Made by a program: the position numbers and the translations under genes
DNA from: Polaromonas sp. P2-4
GTDB lineage: Bacteria > Pseudomonadota > Gammaproteobacteria > Burkholderiales > Burkholderiaceae_C
Assembly: GCA_024703855.1 (NCBI GenBank)
Contig: CP087965.1
Span: forward strand, 4,456,001 to 4,520,000
Direction: 5' to 3'
DNA: 64,000 nucleotides
Notes under the pieces: model-generated
Database searches by the model: none
Told to the model about the DNA's origin: nothing
The model's input: only the letters and a program-made list of their open reading frames with translations
Shown here: positions 61,542 to 64,000 of the stretch, one piece after another
Position numbering within the stretch: position 1 is the stretch's first letter
Layout: each line of letters begins with the position of its first letter

Positions 61542-62420
61542 ATGCAATTACTCGTGCAACAGATCGTCGACGGCCTGGCCGCCGGCGCCATCTACGCAGC
61601 ACTCGCGCTTGCGCTGGTGCTGATCTTCGGTGCCACGCGCATCGTCAACTTCGGACAGAGCGAGATCGCGACCTTCTGCGCCTTCTTGGCCTGGCAGCTG
61701 TGCGAATGGGGTATGCCCATCGCGGTGGCCTTGGCGGTTTCAGCGGTGCTGGCGTTCGTGCTCGGCGCTGCGGTGTTCCAACTGCTGGTGCGTCCGGTGT
61801 CGCGCTTCGGTGGAAACCGTGGTGGTGGTGACGCTCGGCTTGTTCCTCGCGTTCCAGGCGCTATGCCTATGGCTGTGGGGGGCCGACCAGCGAACCTTTC
61901 CCGCGTTGTTCCCGGCCGGTGGCTGGACCGTGGCTGGTGTGCGCCTGACCGCCCACAACCTGGGTGTGCTGGGCGTTCTATGCGCCCTGGCGCTGTCGCT
62001 CGCCGCGCTGTTCCGGTTCACCCGCTTGGGTCTCGGGCTGCGCGCCGCCGCGGCCGATGCCGACAAGAGCACGATCGTCGGCATTCGGGTGGAAGCGATG
62101 CTGATGCTCGGCTGGGGCCTGGCCAGTGTGGTTGGCTTCGTCGCTGCTGTGCTCGTCGCGCCGCGCCTGTTCCTGAGCCCAATCATGATGGCACCGGTGC
62201 TGGTGTATGCGCTGGCAGCCGCCACGCTCGGCGGTTGGACCAGCGCGATCGGTGCCGTGGTGGGTGGCCTCTTGATCGGGGTCGCCGAGAGCGTGGGTGC
62301 AACCTTTTGCCCTTCATCGGCTCGGAGCTGCGTCTGCTGATCCCGCTGGCGCTTACGCTGGCAGTGCTGCTGTTGCGTCCACAGGGACTGTTCGGTCAAT
62401 CGATGGCGGTGAGAGTATGA
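61542..62420 (+). CDS. livH: ABC transporter permease LivH (two frame breaks)
   Basis: ~293 residues, about eight membrane helices. QQIVDGLAAGAIYAALALAL and VNFGQSEIATFCAFLAWQLC at the start, then after a break near 61805 VVVVTLGLFLAFQALCLWLW and AAADADKSTIVGIRVEAMLM (the EAA-like cytoplasmic loop). A second break near 62305 precedes IGSELRLLIPLALTLAVLLL RPQGLFG. Membrane subunit; stop overlaps livM. Confidence 0.88.
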   Translation: MQLLVQQIVDGLAAGAIYAALALALVLIFGATRIVNFGQSEIATFCAFLAWQLCEWGMPIAVALAVSAVLAFVLGAAVFQLLVRPVSRFGGNRGGGDARLVPRVPGAMPMAVGGRPANLSRVVPGRWLDRGWCAPDRPQPGCAGRSMRPGAVARRAVPVHPLGSRAARRRGRCRQEHDRRHSGGSDADARLGPGQCGWLRRCCARRAAPVPEPNHDGTGAGVCAGSRHARRLDQRDRCRGGWPLDRGRRERGCNLLPFIGSELRLLIPLALTLAVLLLRPQGLFGQSMAVRV

Positions 62421-63494
62421 ATGCCTTGCGCCCTATTTCTAACGCGCGTCGATCAGTCGCGATTCGCTCACTTCGCCTTGGCCAGCTATGTCGGGTATGC
62501 ACCGCTCGTCTTGCTCCTCCTTGTGGCGGTGTTGATCCCACTGCTGCTGCCGAACTTCTTGCTCTTGCAAATTAGCACGGCCCTGACTTTCGCACTTGCC
62601 ATTCTCGGCCTCAACATCCTGCTTGGCTTCGCCGGCCAAGTGTGCCTGGCGCAAGGCGCGCTGTTTGCCTGCGGCGCTTACACCACGGCTATCCTGGTGG
62701 CGCAGGGAGGCTGGCCGGCGCTCGCAACGCTGCCTGCGGCAGCTGCCGTTACCGCGCTTGTCGGGGTCTTGATCGGACTGCCAGCGCTGCGGCTGGGCGG
62801 GCTGCAGCTGGCCATAGTCACCTTCGGCGTCGCGGTGCTCACGCCGCAGCTGATCCTGAAGTTCGATCGCCTGACCCGCGGCGTCACCGGCATCACTTTC
62901 GATCCACCGGCGCCGCCAGCGTGGCTGCCGGTAGGGCCCGACCTGTGGCTGTACGCACTGTGTGTGGCAGCGACCGCCGTTTGTGCCGTGCTTGCGCTGC
63001 GCATGACGCGCGGCGACAGCGGCCGCGCACTGCAGGCCCTGCGTGACAACCCGCTGGTCGCCACCTCGCTCGGGGTAAACCTGGTTCGGGCGCGGCTGGC
63101 CGCCTTCGCCGTCAGTTCCGCCTTCGCCGGAGTGGGCGGCGGGCTGTTCGCCATTCTCAACGGCTACGTGAGCCCGCAGTCCTTCCTGGCCGGGCGCTCG
63201 ATCGAGATCCTGATCGGCGCCATCGTCGGCGGCATCGGCAGCGTCAGCGGTGCTTTTCTCGGCGCACTGTTCGTGGTGTTCGTGCCGGAATGGACCGCCG
63301 AACTCAGCCCGGCGTTGGGGGGCCTGGTCTACGGTGCCAGCCTGATCGCGATGATGCTGGTTGCCCGCGATGGCTTGGTTGGCCTGGCACGGCGCATCGC
63401 GCCCATCATGTTCTCACTCGCCCGCAAGGGTCTTCTCATCCGGTCGGCCAGTGCGGCCCCGGCTCATAACCTCAAAAAGGAGACACTCCCATGA
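62421..63494 (+). CDS. livM: ABC transporter permease LivM
   Basis: 357 residues, intact. About ten membrane helices: LVLLLLVAVLIPLLLPNFLL, AILGLNILLGFAGQVCLAQG, and the loop RALQALRDNPLVATSLGVNL (EAA-like), SFLAGRSIEILIGAIVGGIG and AFLGALFVVFVPEW. An ATG at 62417 in another frame precedes this start; I use 62421. Its stop overlaps the substrate-binding protein start. Confidence 0.9.
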   Translation: MPCALFLTRVDQSRFAHFALASYVGYAPLVLLLLVAVLIPLLLPNFLLLQISTALTFALAILGLNILLGFAGQVCLAQGALFACGAYTTAILVAQGGWPALATLPAAAAVTALVGVLIGLPALRLGGLQLAIVTFGVAVLTPQLILKFDRLTRGVTGITFDPPAPPAWLPVGPDLWLYALCVAATAVCAVLALRMTRGDSGRALQALRDNPLVATSLGVNLVRARLAAFAVSSAFAGVGGGLFAILNGYVSPQSFLAGRSIEILIGAIVGGIGSVSGAFLGALFVVFVPEWTAELSPALGGLVYGASLIAMMLVARDGLVGLARRIAPIMFSLARKGLLIRSASAAPAHNLKKETLP

Positions 63495-64000
63495 TCACTC
63501 TTTCTCGTATAAATCGTCGCGGCGTACTACGCTTCGCTGCGGCCGTATTTGGCCTGGCCGCTGCCGCAGCGCAGGCGGCCGACCCCGGCATCACCGAAAA
63601 GACCATTCGCATAGGTATCTCGGCACCCCTCACCGGCCCGGTCGCCAGCGTTGGCGCCGTGTCGGAAGGCATACGCACCAAGATCGCCGCAGTCAACGCT
63701 GCGGGTGGTGTAAAGATGGGTGATGGCATCGTGCGCACCATCGAACTGGTGATCCAAGATGATGCGATTGATCCGCAGCGCACACTTTCCAACGTGCGCA
63801 AGATGGTTGAGCAGAATGAGGTATTGCGCTGGTGGGGGTGTCCGGCACGCCGAACAACCAGGCGATTGGCCGCTACGTCGAGCAACGCAAGGTGCCCAAT
63901 CTCTTCATGTATTCGGGCGTGCAGGAGCTGGCCGAAGGACCAAACTGGATGATCGGGCTGGTGCCGTCGTTCACCACCGAGGCTGCGGTATTCGCCGAGT
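63491..64000 (+). CDS. ABC transporter substrate-binding protein (LivK-like), partial (one frame break)
   Basis: The first ~170 residues of a periplasmic type I binding protein; the rest lies past the window end. A signal peptide with a possible twin-arginine motif (NRRGVLRFAAAVFGLAAAAA, QA) is followed by KTIRIGISAPLTGPVASVGA and GGVKMGDGIVRTIELVIQDD. A missing T near 63830 breaks the frame; it continues ALVGVSGTPNNQAIGRYVEQ, KVPNLFMYSGVQELAEG and WMIGLVPSFTTEAAVFAE. The protein fixes the transporter's substrate, which is not known. Confidence 0.88.

Overview
The window looks like a chromosome segment from a betaproteobacterium of the Comamonadaceae, close to Rhodoferax or Polaromonas. The evidence is the tmRNA tag ANDERFALAA, a fused aroA-cmk gene, the gene order gyrA-serC-pheA-tyrA-aroA/cmk-rpsA-ihfB-lapAB-hld, and two families of short dispersed repeats that I associate with this group. 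A central caveat is that about 45 reading-frame breaks occur in 64 kb. They fall in genes a living cell cannot lose (gyrA, rpsA, glnA, folA, tyrA, lapB), and many are one-base errors in homopolymers. Most are therefore probably sequencing or assembly indels, and I annotate those genes as CDS across the break. Three remnants (an alpha/beta hydrolase, a LysR tail and IS fragments) look truly decayed.

Region by region. 1-1556: the 3' end of a hydantoinase B/5-oxoprolinase gene and a DinB-like gene. 1598-11314: a divergent cluster that matches arsenosugar biosynthesis. A minus-strand operon encodes an MTAP/PNP-like phosphorylase, ArsS, two glycosyltransferases, an ArsM-like methyltransferase and a PiT phosphate (arsenate) permease. 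The facing plus-strand operon encodes a TVP38 membrane domain joined to a flavin disulfide reductase, a DUF3047 protein and a second flavoprotein. 11473-26155: a long minus-strand housekeeping block running from gyrA through aromatic amino-acid synthesis, ribosomal protein S1, IHF-beta and LapAB to heptose synthesis, ending with a helix-hairpin-helix protein. 26304-28951: an OmpA-like gene, ubiG, gph and tmRNA.

28952-34264: an accessory stretch just downstream of ssrA. It holds a regulator/persulfide-dioxygenase/MFS module flanked by imperfect 34-bp direct repeats, then a reduced mer operon (merR, merT, merP and a GDCCVxC protein, with no merA) and a broken DUF2726-like gene. 34435-50249: core genes including rsuA, a beta-propeller, a polysaccharide deacetylase, a fatty-acid hydroxylase carrying an in-frame repeat insertion, glnA with an NtrC site and a sigma-54 promoter, ntrBC, xth, folA, thyA and a patatin phospholipase.

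50404-57240: a second accessory region with integron-type attC sites. These flank AT-rich cassette genes, including a HEPN (AbiU2-like) protein paired with a membrane-anchored partner, followed by a 180-bp duplication and IS110/IS1182 remnants. 57450-64000: a colinear catabolic operon with an aldehyde dehydrogenase, a two-subunit ThDP decarboxylase of the sulfopyruvate/phosphonopyruvate type and a branched-chain-type ABC transporter (livGFHMK), running off the window end.

The most promising groups for new biology are the arsenosugar cluster with its extra membrane and redox partners, the HEPN plus membrane-protein cassette pair, and the ThDP decarboxylase/ABC operon of unknown substrate.
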